A program made the position numbers and the translations under genes. From Halocynthiibacter styelae (lineage in GTDB: Bacteria > Pseudomonadota > Alphaproteobacteria > Rhodobacterales > Rhodobacteraceae), in NCBI RefSeq assembly GCF_016123485.1, contig NZ_JADCKQ010000013.1:1-64000 (forward strand): a DNA stretch of 64,000 nt, in the 5' to 3' direction. Under the pieces are notes generated by a model, which was not told where the DNA came from, did not search any database, and saw nothing but the letters and a program-made list of their open reading frames with translations. Of the stretch, positions 26,862 to 35,092 are shown in pieces (the first letter of the stretch is position 1; every line of letters begins with the position of its first letter).

Positions 26862-27491
26862 ATGCAGATGCAGTGGCTTCAGAAAGCTGAGGGCGCGCGC
26901 GAGGTCCTGGTGATCTTCTCCGGCTGGGGCATCGGGCCAGAAGCTTTTGTGCATCTGAAGACAAAGGCCGATATTCTCTGCGTCTCGAATTATCGCGATT
27001 TGACCACTGATCTGCCGGATCTTTCCGGATATGAAGCCCGCAACCTTATTGCCTGGTCTTTTGGTGTGGCTTCTTACGCGCTCTGGCAAGAGAGCCGCGT
27101 CGATCCGTTTGACCGCAAGGTTGCACTGTGCGGCGGAGTGATCCCTGTGGATCGTGATCTTGGAATTCCGCCCGTTGTCATGCAAAAAACCATCGACACA
27201 TTGTCGGTCACCAGTTTTCAGATCTTTCTGCAACGCTGCTACGGACGTGCTGTTCCGCCTGAACTTGTGGATATTCCCGCTTTGAAAGACGAACTTCTGG
27301 CCGTGCAGGCGCGGGATTACAGCCGGGTGGAACTGACCTGGGACAAAGCCGTGATCAGCCGCACAGACAAGATTTTTCCTGCGAAAAATCTGCGCGCCGC
27401 ATGGGTTGGCAATGCAACAGACGTTGTGGAAACAGATGCACCGCATGTGGCTTTCAGCGCCTGGAAAACCTGGGCGGAGGTTCTGGCATGA
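26862..27491 (+). CDS. bioG: Pimeloyl-ACP methyl ester esterase, BioG type
   Basis: 209-residue alpha/beta hydrolase of the DUF452/BioG family, a non-homologous-looking substitute for BioH. The oxyanion region is IFSGWGIGPE and the nucleophile is S66 in IAWSFGVAS (a GxSxG variant). It removes the methyl ester that BioC adds, releasing pimeloyl-ACP for BioF. It directly abuts bioA and overlaps bioC by 4 bp, so the esterase and its partner methyltransferase are translationally coupled. Confidence 0.9.
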   Translation: MQMQWLQKAEGAREVLVIFSGWGIGPEAFVHLKTKADILCVSNYRDLTTDLPDLSGYEARNLIAWSFGVASYALWQESRVDPFDRKVALCGGVIPVDRDLGIPPVVMQKTIDTLSVTSFQIFLQRCYGRAVPPELVDIPALKDELLAVQARDYSRVELTWDKAVISRTDKIFPAKNLRAAWVGNATDVVETDAPHVAFSAWKTWAEVLA

Positions 27492-28261
27492 CCATCCCTT
27501 TGCACGCTTCCCGAATTGAACAGAGTTTCCGTCGTGGCTTTGCCAGTTATGACAGCCACGCCAGTTGCCAGAAAGAGATCGCGTCAAAACTAGCAGCACT
27601 TTTTCTGCAAAAAAGCGGGGTGACTGCCGTTGAAAGCCTGCTGGAAATTGGCTGTGGTACCGGCTTTCTGACACGGGCACTTGCGCAACGCCTGTCTGCC
27701 GATCATCGGGTTCTGAATGACCTTGTCCCGGAAAGCCGGGAATACCTGGATCGTCTGCCAGATCTGGGGTATTGGGACTTTCTGCCAGGGTCGGTTGAGA
27801 CCACCCCCTTGCCCGGTCAATTCGACCTGATCACTTCAGCATCCGCCCTGCAGTGGGTCAGCGATACGCCGGCTTTGTTGCAGCGTCTGTGTGATCATCT
27901 GAATCCCGGCGGCTGGCTGGCGATCAGCAGCTTTGGCCCTGATCATTTCCGTGAACTCAGGGCGTTTCATGATCAGCCCTGCGATATGGCGTATTTCGGC
28001 TCCGAAGAATGGCACGCCATGTTGCCCGAAGACATGAAGGTCTGTCACATCGCGCAGGATCACCAAACGGATTGGTTTGAACGTCCGTTGGATCTGCTAA
28101 AACATCTGCGTAAAACCGGGGTGAACGGGAATGCGAAACAACAATGGTCACGCCGGGATCTGATGCGGTTCAGTCAGGATTATAAGCATCAATTCGGGAC
28201 GAAAAATGGCGATGTAACCCTGACCTGGGCGCCTGTTTATGTGATTGCACAGAAGGCGTGA
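27488..28261 (+). CDS. bioC: Malonyl-ACP O-methyltransferase
   Basis: 257-residue SAM methyltransferase that methylates malonyl-ACP so fatty acid synthesis can elongate it to a pimeloyl ester. It shows IEQSFRRGFASYDSHASCQ at the N-terminus, the SAM motif LLEIGCGTGFLT (about 51-62), and DLITSASALQWV. The ATG at 27488 forms ATGA with the bioG stop. Last gene of the operon; its TGA abuts the end of the convergent bioR gene with no spacer. Confidence 0.93.
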   Translation: MTIPLHASRIEQSFRRGFASYDSHASCQKEIASKLAALFLQKSGVTAVESLLEIGCGTGFLTRALAQRLSADHRVLNDLVPESREYLDRLPDLGYWDFLPGSVETTPLPGQFDLITSASALQWVSDTPALLQRLCDHLNPGGWLAISSFGPDHFRELRAFHDQPCDMAYFGSEEWHAMLPEDMKVCHIAQDHQTDWFERPLDLLKHLRKTGVNGNAKQQWSRRDLMRFSQDYKHQFGTKNGDVTLTWAPVYVIAQKA

Positions 28262-28873
28262 TCAGCCCATGCGCTGTAGGTGGCGTTGTAGCACCAGCAC
28301 CGCTGTGTCGGCCTCTTTCCGGACCATGGCCGTGACGATCGCTGCGTGATCGCGGTCTTTGCGCTGCACAAAACGCAGCCGCCAGGTGCGCAGGAAATGC
28401 CGGGCGCTGAGAACTTCCAGCGTTTCAATCGTCGCCAGCAGGCGCGGCATGGCGGAAGGGGCCAGAATTTCACGGTGAAAGGCGCGGTTTGCCTGTTCCC
28501 AGGTCAGCAGATCTTCGGCTGCGTCGCAGGCTTCCTGAGCTTCCCGAATGCGTTTCAGGTCGGCCCGTGTGGCATTGGGTACAGCCTGACGCAGGGCCAA
28601 CGGTTCCAGGGCCAGCCGCATGGCGCGGATCTCGAAAATATCTTCCGGGCTAAAGGGCGCAACCCGCACGCCCCGGCGCGGTTCACTGATCGCCAGGCCC
28701 CGGGCTTCCAGCCGCAGCAGGGCTTCGCGCACGGGCACATGGCTTGTGTTGAATTCCTTCGCGATATGATCCTGACGCAGCTTTTCATCCGGCTTCAATT
28801 CGCCCCGGATAATCTGATCCGTCAGGTTTTTGCGGATGATCTCTGAAATGGTGTCGCCGGGGGTATCGTTCAT
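28262..28873 (-). CDS. bioR: GntR-family biotin repressor
   Basis: 203-residue FadR-subfamily GntR regulator: an N-terminal winged helix (IRGELKPDEKLRQDHIAKEF, then NTSHVPVREALLRLEARGLA) and a C-terminal FCD domain with metal-ligand-type residues in ANRAFHREIL. Its identity as BioR rests on context: it faces the bio operon with zero spacing, and an exact TTATAGATAA box lies 3 nt before its ATG, matching boxes upstream of bioB. Alphaproteobacteria lacking a DNA-binding BirA commonly use BioR. Autorepression is expected. The box takes the place where a ribosome site would be. Confidence 0.9.
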   Translation of the reverse strand: MNDTPGDTISEIIRKNLTDQIIRGELKPDEKLRQDHIAKEFNTSHVPVREALLRLEARGLAISEPRRGVRVAPFSPEDIFEIRAMRLALEPLALRQAVPNATRADLKRIREAQEACDAAEDLLTWEQANRAFHREILAPSAMPRLLATIETLEVLSARHFLRTWRLRFVQRKDRDHAAIVTAMVRKEADTAVLVLQRHLQRMG

Positions 28874-28876
28874 GAT

Positions 28877-28886
28877 TTATAGATAA
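28877..28886. promoter_or_regulatory. BioR box upstream of bioR
   Basis: Exact TTATAGATAA, three bases before the bioR start codon on the minus strand. Its position suggests negative autoregulation, and either a leaderless mRNA or a box that overlaps the translation start region. Confidence 0.85.
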
Positions 28887-28918
28887 TTTCTCACCGTCCC
28901 CGGCACAAGCCCGATTTT

Positions 28919-29692
28919 TCAGACAGAACCGGGCGGATTGGGAATTGCGAGGTAATCTTCCTTCGGAATACGCACAAGGCCTTTGATGCCAAGTGCAGCC
29001 TGATCATCCGGGGTCAGCTGCGTGATTGCGGCGCTGACAGCATCAAACACCACCTCTGGGTCATGTTTTACGGATGTGATCAGCGGCAGACCTGGCGTGG
29101 AATCGGTCCAGTCCAGAACACGCAGGTCCTGCGCAAATTCCTCATATTCCCGCATCAATCGCCAGGACATCGCATCCAGCGAAGCAATGTCAGTGCGCCT
29201 TTCCGCAACCGAACGCGCCGAATTGAGGTGGCCTTCGGATTTATACATCTCATTAAACCAGATACTCCGGGGCTTCAGATGCCAGTAAGGCGCCGCAAAC
29301 CCTGACTGTGAGAACGTCTGATTATAGGCGAAAATAATGTCGCCACCGTCATCAGTTTTATCATATTCCTCAATTTTCTTCCGCCAGGCGTAGTTGTCTT
29401 TATGCACGACAAGCGCGCTGCGATAATAACCTGGCGGACAGCCTTCCAGGCCGTAATCCGGGGTGCCCACAAGGTTCACCTGAGCATGCAACCAGGTGCG
29501 ATAAGGCATGCCACATGTCTGGCTAAGCACAAGATCAGGGTCTTTCCAGACAGAAAATTCCTCGGCGCTCTGGGACAGGTTTTCCGGTGCATCAATGCCT
29601 GCCTGCGCCAGGTTTTCCCGGATCAACTGCCAGAAGTGCACGTGGGCTGCATCAAGTTGCGGGCGGGCATACATCATCAGGCTGGCAATCAT
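28919..29692 (-). CDS. PhnD-like substrate-binding protein without signal peptide
   Basis: 257-residue protein of the PhnD/SsuA-type periplasmic-binding fold. Segments such as LSQTCGMPYRTWL, LVGTPDYGLEGCPPGYYRSALVV and NQTFSQSGFAAPYW recall the phosphate/phosphonate-binding family (PF12974). Unlike true binding proteins it begins directly with the first beta strand (MIASLMMYARPQLD) and has no signal peptide or lipobox, and there is no ABC permease or ATPase beside it. GGAGG lies 5 nt before the ATG at 29692. It may be a cytosolic sensor or enzyme, or be exported by unusual means. It lies upstream of bioR on the same strand, separated by 45 nt from the bioR box side. Confidence 0.65.
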   Translation of the reverse strand: MIASLMMYARPQLDAAHVHFWQLIRENLAQAGIDAPENLSQSAEEFSVWKDPDLVLSQTCGMPYRTWLHAQVNLVGTPDYGLEGCPPGYYRSALVVHKDNYAWRKKIEEYDKTDDGGDIIFAYNQTFSQSGFAAPYWHLKPRSIWFNEMYKSEGHLNSARSVAERRTDIASLDAMSWRLMREYEEFAQDLRVLDWTDSTPGLPLITSVKHDPEVVFDAVSAAITQLTPDDQAALGIKGLVRIPKEDYLAIPNPPGSV

Positions 29693-29833
29693 CATATCCT
29701 CCGGGGCATTATTATGTCTGCACATAACACATAGATCGCCGCATCAATGCAAGCCCGCGATTTTTCGCCGGATGCCATCACAGCGGCCTTGGCCTGCCCG
29801 AAGATTATAGCTAGAAATGACGGTTCATTCAGG

Positions 29834-32185
29834 ATGGAGCTTCCTTTGACAAAACCCGCCGCACAAGCCGTTGAAGACCGGATCTTTCGTAGAATTTCCG
29901 AGGATATTTCTGCCTCATCTCAACAGGTTAAATCTGCTGTCGCGTTGCTGGACGAAGGCGCCACTGTACCCTTTGTTGCGCGTTACCGGAAGGAAGTCAC
30001 CGGGGGGCTGGATGATATTCAGCTGCGGACCCTTGCCGATCGCCTGACCTATCTGCGCGATATGGAGGCACGCCGCGATACGATCCTGAATTCCATCAAA
30101 GACCAGGGTAAACTGACCGATGATCTGGCCCGCGCGATTGCCGGGGCAGACAATAAGGCAACTCTTGAAGACATCTATCTGCCCTATAAGCCAAAGCGCC
30201 GCACAAAGGCGATGATTGCGCGGGAAAACGGGTTGGAACCACTGCTGCGTGCCATCCAGGAAAACCGTGCGGCGGAGCCGGAAGATCTGGCCGCGTCATA
30301 TGTGACGGAAACCGTTGCGACGGTGAAAGATGCCCTGAACGGCGCACGCGATATTCTGACAGAGGAACTGTCTGAAAACGCAGACCTTCTGGGGCGCCTG
30401 CGCGATTTTATGCAGCGTGAAGCCTTCATTTCCTCCCGTGTGATTGAGGGTAAAGAAAAGGACGGTGCAAAGTTTTCCGATTACTTCGCACATCGTGAAA
30501 AATGGGCCGATATCGCCGCGCACCGAGCCCTGGCCATTTTGCGGGCTGCCAAGGAAGAAGTGGTGGTGATGGAAATCGCCCCGGATGCGGAAGAAGGTGT
30601 GCCGCGCGCGATCAGCATGGTTGCAGCGCATCTGGATACATCTGGTGACACGCCGGGCGATAAATGGCTGCGCACGGTGGCGGGCTGGGCCTGGCGTATC
30701 AAGTTTTCCATGTCGCTTTATGTGGATCTGCTCAGCGATCTGCGCCAGCGTGCCCATGAAGAAGCGATCCTGGTTTTTTCCCGCAATCTCAAAGACCTGC
30801 TTCTGGCGGCCCCTGCCGGTCGTCGCGCAACACTGGGGCTTGATCCGGGCATTCGCACCGGGGTGAAAGTCGCGGTGATTGATGACACGGGTAAGGTTCT
30901 GGACACAGCCACGATCTACCCGTTTCAGCCCCGCATGGATGTGCGTGGGTCCGAGGCGAAACTGCTGGAACTGATCACAAAACATGGGATCGAACTGATC
31001 GCGGTGGGCAACGGTACTGGCAGTCGTGAGACGGAAAAACTGGTAGCGGAAACCCTGAAGCTGCTGCCAAAATCCGTAAAAGCACCGATGAAAGTTGTGG
31101 TGTCTGAAGCCGGCGCATCGGTTTATTCTGCATCTGAACTGGCGTCTGAAGAATTCCCCGATCTGGATGTATCCCTGCGCGGGGCCGTGTCGATTGCGCG
31201 GCGCCTACAGGATCCCCTGGCCGAGCTGGTAAAGATCACCCCCGAAAGCATCGGTGTCGGGCAATATCAGCATGACGTCGATCAGCGCCGCCTTGGCAAT
31301 GCGCTTGAGGCCGTGGTGGAAGACGCGGTGAACGCGGTTGGTGTGGATCTGAACACAGCATCTGCGCCACTGCTTGCGCAGGTCGCGGGTCTTGGTCGTT
31401 CGCTGGCGGGCGCAATTGTGTTTCACAGGGACATGCACGGGGCTTTCCCATCGCGTAAATCCTTGTTGAAAGTATCCGGTCTTGGCCCCAAAGCCTTTGA
31501 ACAGGCGGCAGGGTTCCTGCGTATCCGGGACGGGGAAGAACCGCTTGATGCATCGTCCGTTCACCCGGAAGCCTATGATGTTGCGCAGAAAATTGTGACT
31601 GCCAGCGGACGTAATATGGCGGATATCATGGGGCAGAGCCACGCGTTGAAAACCCTGAAGCCGGAAAACTTTGTCACCGATAATTTCGGCCTTCCCACGG
31701 TGCGCGATATCTTCACCGAGTTGGAAAAACCCGGCCGCGATCCACGCCCGGAGTTTAAAACAGCGACTTTCACCGACGGGGTCGAAACCATCACCGACCT
31801 GAAGCCCGGGATGCGCCTGGAAGGGACTGTGACCAATGTGGCCGCCTTTGGGGCCTTTGTGGATATCGGCGTGCATCAGGATGGGCTTGTGCACATCAGC
31901 CAGCTGGCCGATCGCTTTGTTAAAGACCCGCATGAGGTGGTGAAAGCTGGCGATGTGGTGCGTGTGATGGTGACAGAGGTCGAAGTCCCCCGCAAACGGA
32001 TTGCCCTGTCGATGCGCAAAGATGCAAAGCCCGGTGGCAATGACGGCCCGAAAGAACGCAACAGCGGGCCGCGCAATCAGGGACGTCAGAAGCACCAGAG
32101 CAGCCCGCGCGGTAAATCTGGTGGCAAACCACAGACCGGTGGATTTGGTGACGCACTTTTGTCTGCGATGAACAAGAAGAAATAA
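29834..32185 (+). CDS. tex: Tex-family RNA-binding transcription accessory protein
   Basis: About 783 residues. The N-terminal helical region has VPFVARYRKEVTGGLDD and LPYKPKRRTKA, the YqgF/RNase-H-like core contains LGLDPGIRTGVKVAVID, the helix-hairpin-helix block has VGVDLNTASAPLLAQVAGLG, and the S1 RNA-binding domain (GMRLEGTVTNVAAFGAFVDIGVH begins it) lies near the C-terminus. A basic, Gly-rich low-complexity tail follows. Tex proteins bind nucleic acid and affect transcription and ribosome-linked processes. The ATG at 29834 is chosen, but its ribosome site is poor; a TTG at 29846 with GGAG 6 nt upstream is a real alternative, and a longer frame opens at 29747. Confidence 0.93.
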   Translation: MELPLTKPAAQAVEDRIFRRISEDISASSQQVKSAVALLDEGATVPFVARYRKEVTGGLDDIQLRTLADRLTYLRDMEARRDTILNSIKDQGKLTDDLARAIAGADNKATLEDIYLPYKPKRRTKAMIARENGLEPLLRAIQENRAAEPEDLAASYVTETVATVKDALNGARDILTEELSENADLLGRLRDFMQREAFISSRVIEGKEKDGAKFSDYFAHREKWADIAAHRALAILRAAKEEVVVMEIAPDAEEGVPRAISMVAAHLDTSGDTPGDKWLRTVAGWAWRIKFSMSLYVDLLSDLRQRAHEEAILVFSRNLKDLLLAAPAGRRATLGLDPGIRTGVKVAVIDDTGKVLDTATIYPFQPRMDVRGSEAKLLELITKHGIELIAVGNGTGSRETEKLVAETLKLLPKSVKAPMKVVVSEAGASVYSASELASEEFPDLDVSLRGAVSIARRLQDPLAELVKITPESIGVGQYQHDVDQRRLGNALEAVVEDAVNAVGVDLNTASAPLLAQVAGLGRSLAGAIVFHRDMHGAFPSRKSLLKVSGLGPKAFEQAAGFLRIRDGEEPLDASSVHPEAYDVAQKIVTASGRNMADIMGQSHALKTLKPENFVTDNFGLPTVRDIFTELEKPGRDPRPEFKTATFTDGVETITDLKPGMRLEGTVTNVAAFGAFVDIGVHQDGLVHISQLADRFVKDPHEVVKAGDVVRVMVTEVEVPRKRIALSMRKDAKPGGNDGPKERNSGPRNQGRQKHQSSPRGKSGGKPQTGGFGDALLSAMNKKK

Positions 32186-32199
32186 GCAGTGCGCGGGCG

Positions 32200-33030
32200 T
32201 TAAAGCCCGCTGTAGTCCTCCAGGCGATCCTTCAGGAAAGTATAATCTTCGCGCACTTTACTCAGCTGATCCCGGCTGATTGTGATAAAGTGGAAGTCTT
32301 CATCCGTGCCTTTAAAGCGGATTGGATAGGTGTTTTCATCCATCCAGGGCCAGCAGAATCGTGAATTGCCCCAATTGGCCCCGGCCCGGTTCAGGGACAG
32401 GAAAAACACCTGGTTTTCCAGCGCCCGGGTGGTGGAAAAATGATGCCAGGTGGCAAAGGATTCATCCCGGAAATAGGCGCCGCAATGCAGGATCAGATCC
32501 ACACCATGTTGCAGGGTCAATGTGCGGCAAAGCTCTGGAATGCGGATGTCGTAGCAGATGATTGGGGACAGGGTGAAACCTTTGACCTTAAAGGTGAAAA
32601 TGTGATCACCGCGATCAAAGTATTCTTTCTCCATCGACGCGCCATACTGACACATATGCAGCTTATCATAATGCCCGACCAACTCCCCGTCAGGCCCGGC
32701 AACGGCGATTGAAATATAGGTGCCCGTCGTGTCACGACGCGCGAAACTGTACGAAATAAAGACACTAAATTCCTGCGCCAGAACGCGCCAGGCCTGGAAA
32801 GACGCGCCTTCGACATCTTCCGCGATTTCATCCAGGCATTCAAAGGCGTCACGGGAATAATCAATGCTGGACAGTTCCGGCAGAACCACCAGATCAGCCT
32901 TTGCGCCTGACAGTTGCGCGCGCACTTTTGCAACCGATGTCGCCAGATGCGCATCGCGCTCGGACGCTGTGGTCATGGCAGGAATTTCAATCTGGCAGGC
33001 CAGCAGCGTCAGGGCATCAGTGGATGACAT
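32200..33030 (-). CDS. Carbon-nitrogen hydrolase (nitrilase superfamily)
   Basis: 276-residue amidohydrolase with the Glu-Lys-Cys triad: E52 in VVLPELSS, K123 in HYDKLHM and C159 in IICYDIRIPEL. The fold and length fit amidase or carbamoylase branches of the superfamily. It ends 14 nt from tex (convergent) and starts 2 nt after the RpiR-type regulator gene, so the two minus-strand genes are one transcript and the regulator probably responds to this enzyme's substrate or product. The substrate is unknown; an omega-amidase or N-carbamoyl role is possible. Confidence 0.85.
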   Translation of the reverse strand: MSSTDALTLLACQIEIPAMTTASERDAHLATSVAKVRAQLSGAKADLVVLPELSSIDYSRDAFECLDEIAEDVEGASFQAWRVLAQEFSVFISYSFARRDTTGTYISIAVAGPDGELVGHYDKLHMCQYGASMEKEYFDRGDHIFTFKVKGFTLSPIICYDIRIPELCRTLTLQHGVDLILHCGAYFRDESFATWHHFSTTRALENQVFFLSLNRAGANWGNSRFCWPWMDENTYPIRFKGTDEDFHFITISRDQLSKVREDYTFLKDRLEDYSGL

Positions 33031-33032
33031 AT

Positions 33033-33914
33033 TCAGTCCTCATCTTTCCAGTATTCGCCCAGAAGGATCCGGTCGGATTCGATCTTTTCGATCCGGCTGA
33101 TCACTTCGGGGGTGTTGTTCAATGTATAGAACCCGATCAGGGCCTCAATCATGATGGTGGCAGAGACATAAGATTCAAAAAACAGCGGGCTTTGGTTGGG
33201 TGTCAGCAAGACGTGGTCCGCACACATCGCCAATGGCGACGCCGGGCTGTCACTGATCGCGATGATCTTTGCCTTCCGGTCCTGCGCGACTTTTGCCAGA
33301 CGCACAGTTGCACCTGCACAGGGTTGCTGGCTGACAGCAATCACCGCATCGCGTTCGCTGACATCGGTGATGGTATCCGCATAAATGCCACCTTCAGAAC
33401 GTACCAGCCGAAATTTATCGCTGGTCATGCCGCCCAGGTAATTCAGATATTGCGCAAAACTATGCGACGCCTGCATCCCGATCAGATAGACATGTTCGCT
33501 ATCGGCAACCACACGCGCCACATCAGCCAGATAATCCGCATCCATGGTTTCAAACAGTGCTGTGACATTGTCTGTCACTGCATTCTGAAGATCGCCCCAA
33601 AACCGCGTATTATCGTTATCTTTATTGGATTTCTGCAGGTTTTCTGCACGCAACTGATAATAGCTGACGTCATGCTGTTGCACCTGACGACGATAGACTT
33701 CGCGCAGCTCGCCATAGGTTTCATAGCCAAGCAATTTGGCCAGTCGGGAAAAATTTGGCAGGGAAACGCCGGCATTTGATGCAACCTGACGCATGGAAAG
33801 GGTTGCAATATCGCCGGGATGCTCCATGAGATAGGTCGCAACCACACGAAGCGCGCGCGGCAGATCGGGGAACATATCCCTGAGTTGCTCATTCACCTTC
33901 AGATAGTCGCCCAT
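33033..33914 (-). CDS. MurR/RpiR-family transcriptional regulator
   Basis: 293-residue regulator with an N-terminal HTH_6 domain (about 1-78, LSMRQVASNAGVSLPNFSRLAKLLG) and a C-terminal SIS domain (about 130-260) with VYLIGMQASHSFAQYL and AVSQQPCAGATV. SIS domains normally bind phosphosugars, but several roseobacter members sense other small metabolites. A GGGGGGA site precedes the ATG. It is cotranscribed with the nitrilase-family gene and divergent from the GlxA-type regulator. Confidence 0.88.
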   Translation of the reverse strand: MGDYLKVNEQLRDMFPDLPRALRVVATYLMEHPGDIATLSMRQVASNAGVSLPNFSRLAKLLGYETYGELREVYRRQVQQHDVSYYQLRAENLQKSNKDNDNTRFWGDLQNAVTDNVTALFETMDADYLADVARVVADSEHVYLIGMQASHSFAQYLNYLGGMTSDKFRLVRSEGGIYADTITDVSERDAVIAVSQQPCAGATVRLAKVAQDRKAKIIAISDSPASPLAMCADHVLLTPNQSPLFFESYVSATIMIEALIGFYTLNNTPEVISRIEKIESDRILLGEYWKDED

Positions 33915-34063
33915 GTTCTTTCATCCCCCCAGACTTGTCAGTCAGATTATCGAAAAATTAGCGTTTGTGCAATAAACGCCGGGAAATTTCTCATTTGCTA
34001 TAACCATCCCGATCCCACGTCTGCCCCTATCGTCAATCCGGGACGTCCATGATATGAAATCCT

Positions 34064-35092
34064 ATGACCTCAAACAGTTTCATACCCAAAGGGGCCGCCA
34101 GTTTTCGCATTGATTACGACGGGCCGGTAACGGATATCCACTTTCTGCTTTTGCCAAAGATGACCATGCTGGCGTTCAGCGCAGCGGTCGAACCTTTGCG
34201 CCTTGCCAATCAGGTCACCGGGCGGGAATTGTACCGCTGGTTTCTGATGACAGAAGACGGGGAACCTGTGCGCTGTTCTAACGGCATTATGCTGATGCCG
34301 GATTCCGGGCTTGAAGCATTGCCATCCTCCGCCCTGGCCTTTGTCTGTGCGGGCACGGAACCTGCGGACAGCTTTTCCAACAAAGTCCTGGCATGGCTGC
34401 GCAAACACAACGCGTTTGGCGTGACAATCGGATCTGTTTGCACCGGCGCTTTTGCCCTGGCCCGTGCGGGGATCATCCGTAAACAAAAATTCACGCTGCA
34501 TTGGGAAAACCAGCCTGCTTTCTGCGAAATCTTCCCGGATCTTGTGCCGACAGCAAACCTCTATGAAGTTGACCGGGGCCTGATGACCTGTGGTGGGGGC
34601 CATGCAGCGACTGATATGATGCTGGAAATGATCGAACGTGACCATGGGCAGGATCTGGCGGTGATTGTGTCTGACATGTGCATTCATTCCCGTTCCGGCA
34701 GCCGTCAGGGTGTTCAGAAATCGGCCTATGCCGTGGCACTTGGCAGCCGGAACCCGCATCTGATCCAGGCCATGCAGTTTATGCAGGCCACCGTGGAAGA
34801 ACCGGAAGACATCGCCGGGATTGCCGATCATGTGGGAATTTCGCGGCGACAGCTGGAACGTCTGTTTAAGTCCTATGTCGGCACATCGCCGGTGCAATAT
34901 TACATTGATCTGCGCGTTGCCCGCGCCCATGCTTTGCTGAATGAAACCAGCCTGTCCGTCACGGAAATTGCCGCAGCCACCGGGTTTAACAGCGCGACAC
35001 AACTGGCCCTGCGGTTTCGTAAAAGATACGGGCAATCGCCCGGTGCGTTTCGCAAAAGTTGGGCTGCGAAGGATCAGGATCCGTCGGAATAG
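34064..35092 (+). CDS. GlxA-family AraC-type transcriptional regulator
   Basis: 342-residue protein: an N-terminal DJ-1/PfpI-like domain (about 20-190) with the conserved GSVCTGAFALARAG elbow and GGGHAATDMMLEMI, then an AraC-type HTH_18 domain (about 230-330) with SRRQLERLFKSYVGTSP and FNSATQLALRFRKRYG. The family includes GbdR, CdhR and other activators of quaternary-amine and amino-acid catabolism. It is convergent with the LysR gene and their ends overlap by 19 bp. Its target is most simply the neighbouring catabolic operon starting at 36121. Confidence 0.88.
   Translation: MTSNSFIPKGAASFRIDYDGPVTDIHFLLLPKMTMLAFSAAVEPLRLANQVTGRELYRWFLMTEDGEPVRCSNGIMLMPDSGLEALPSSALAFVCAGTEPADSFSNKVLAWLRKHNAFGVTIGSVCTGAFALARAGIIRKQKFTLHWENQPAFCEIFPDLVPTANLYEVDRGLMTCGGGHAATDMMLEMIERDHGQDLAVIVSDMCIHSRSGSRQGVQKSAYAVALGSRNPHLIQAMQFMQATVEEPEDIAGIADHVGISRRQLERLFKSYVGTSPVQYYIDLRVARAHALLNETSLSVTEIAAATGFNSATQLALRFRKRYGQSPGAFRKSWAAKDQDPSE

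Noticed and set aside
28919-29692. Phosphonate ABC transporter component
   Set aside because: No permease or ATPase gene nearby and no signal peptide.
32901-33779. 292-codon plus-strand frame opposite the RpiR regulator
   Set aside because: Shadow frame; the minus strand has a full HTH and SIS domain and a good ribosome site.
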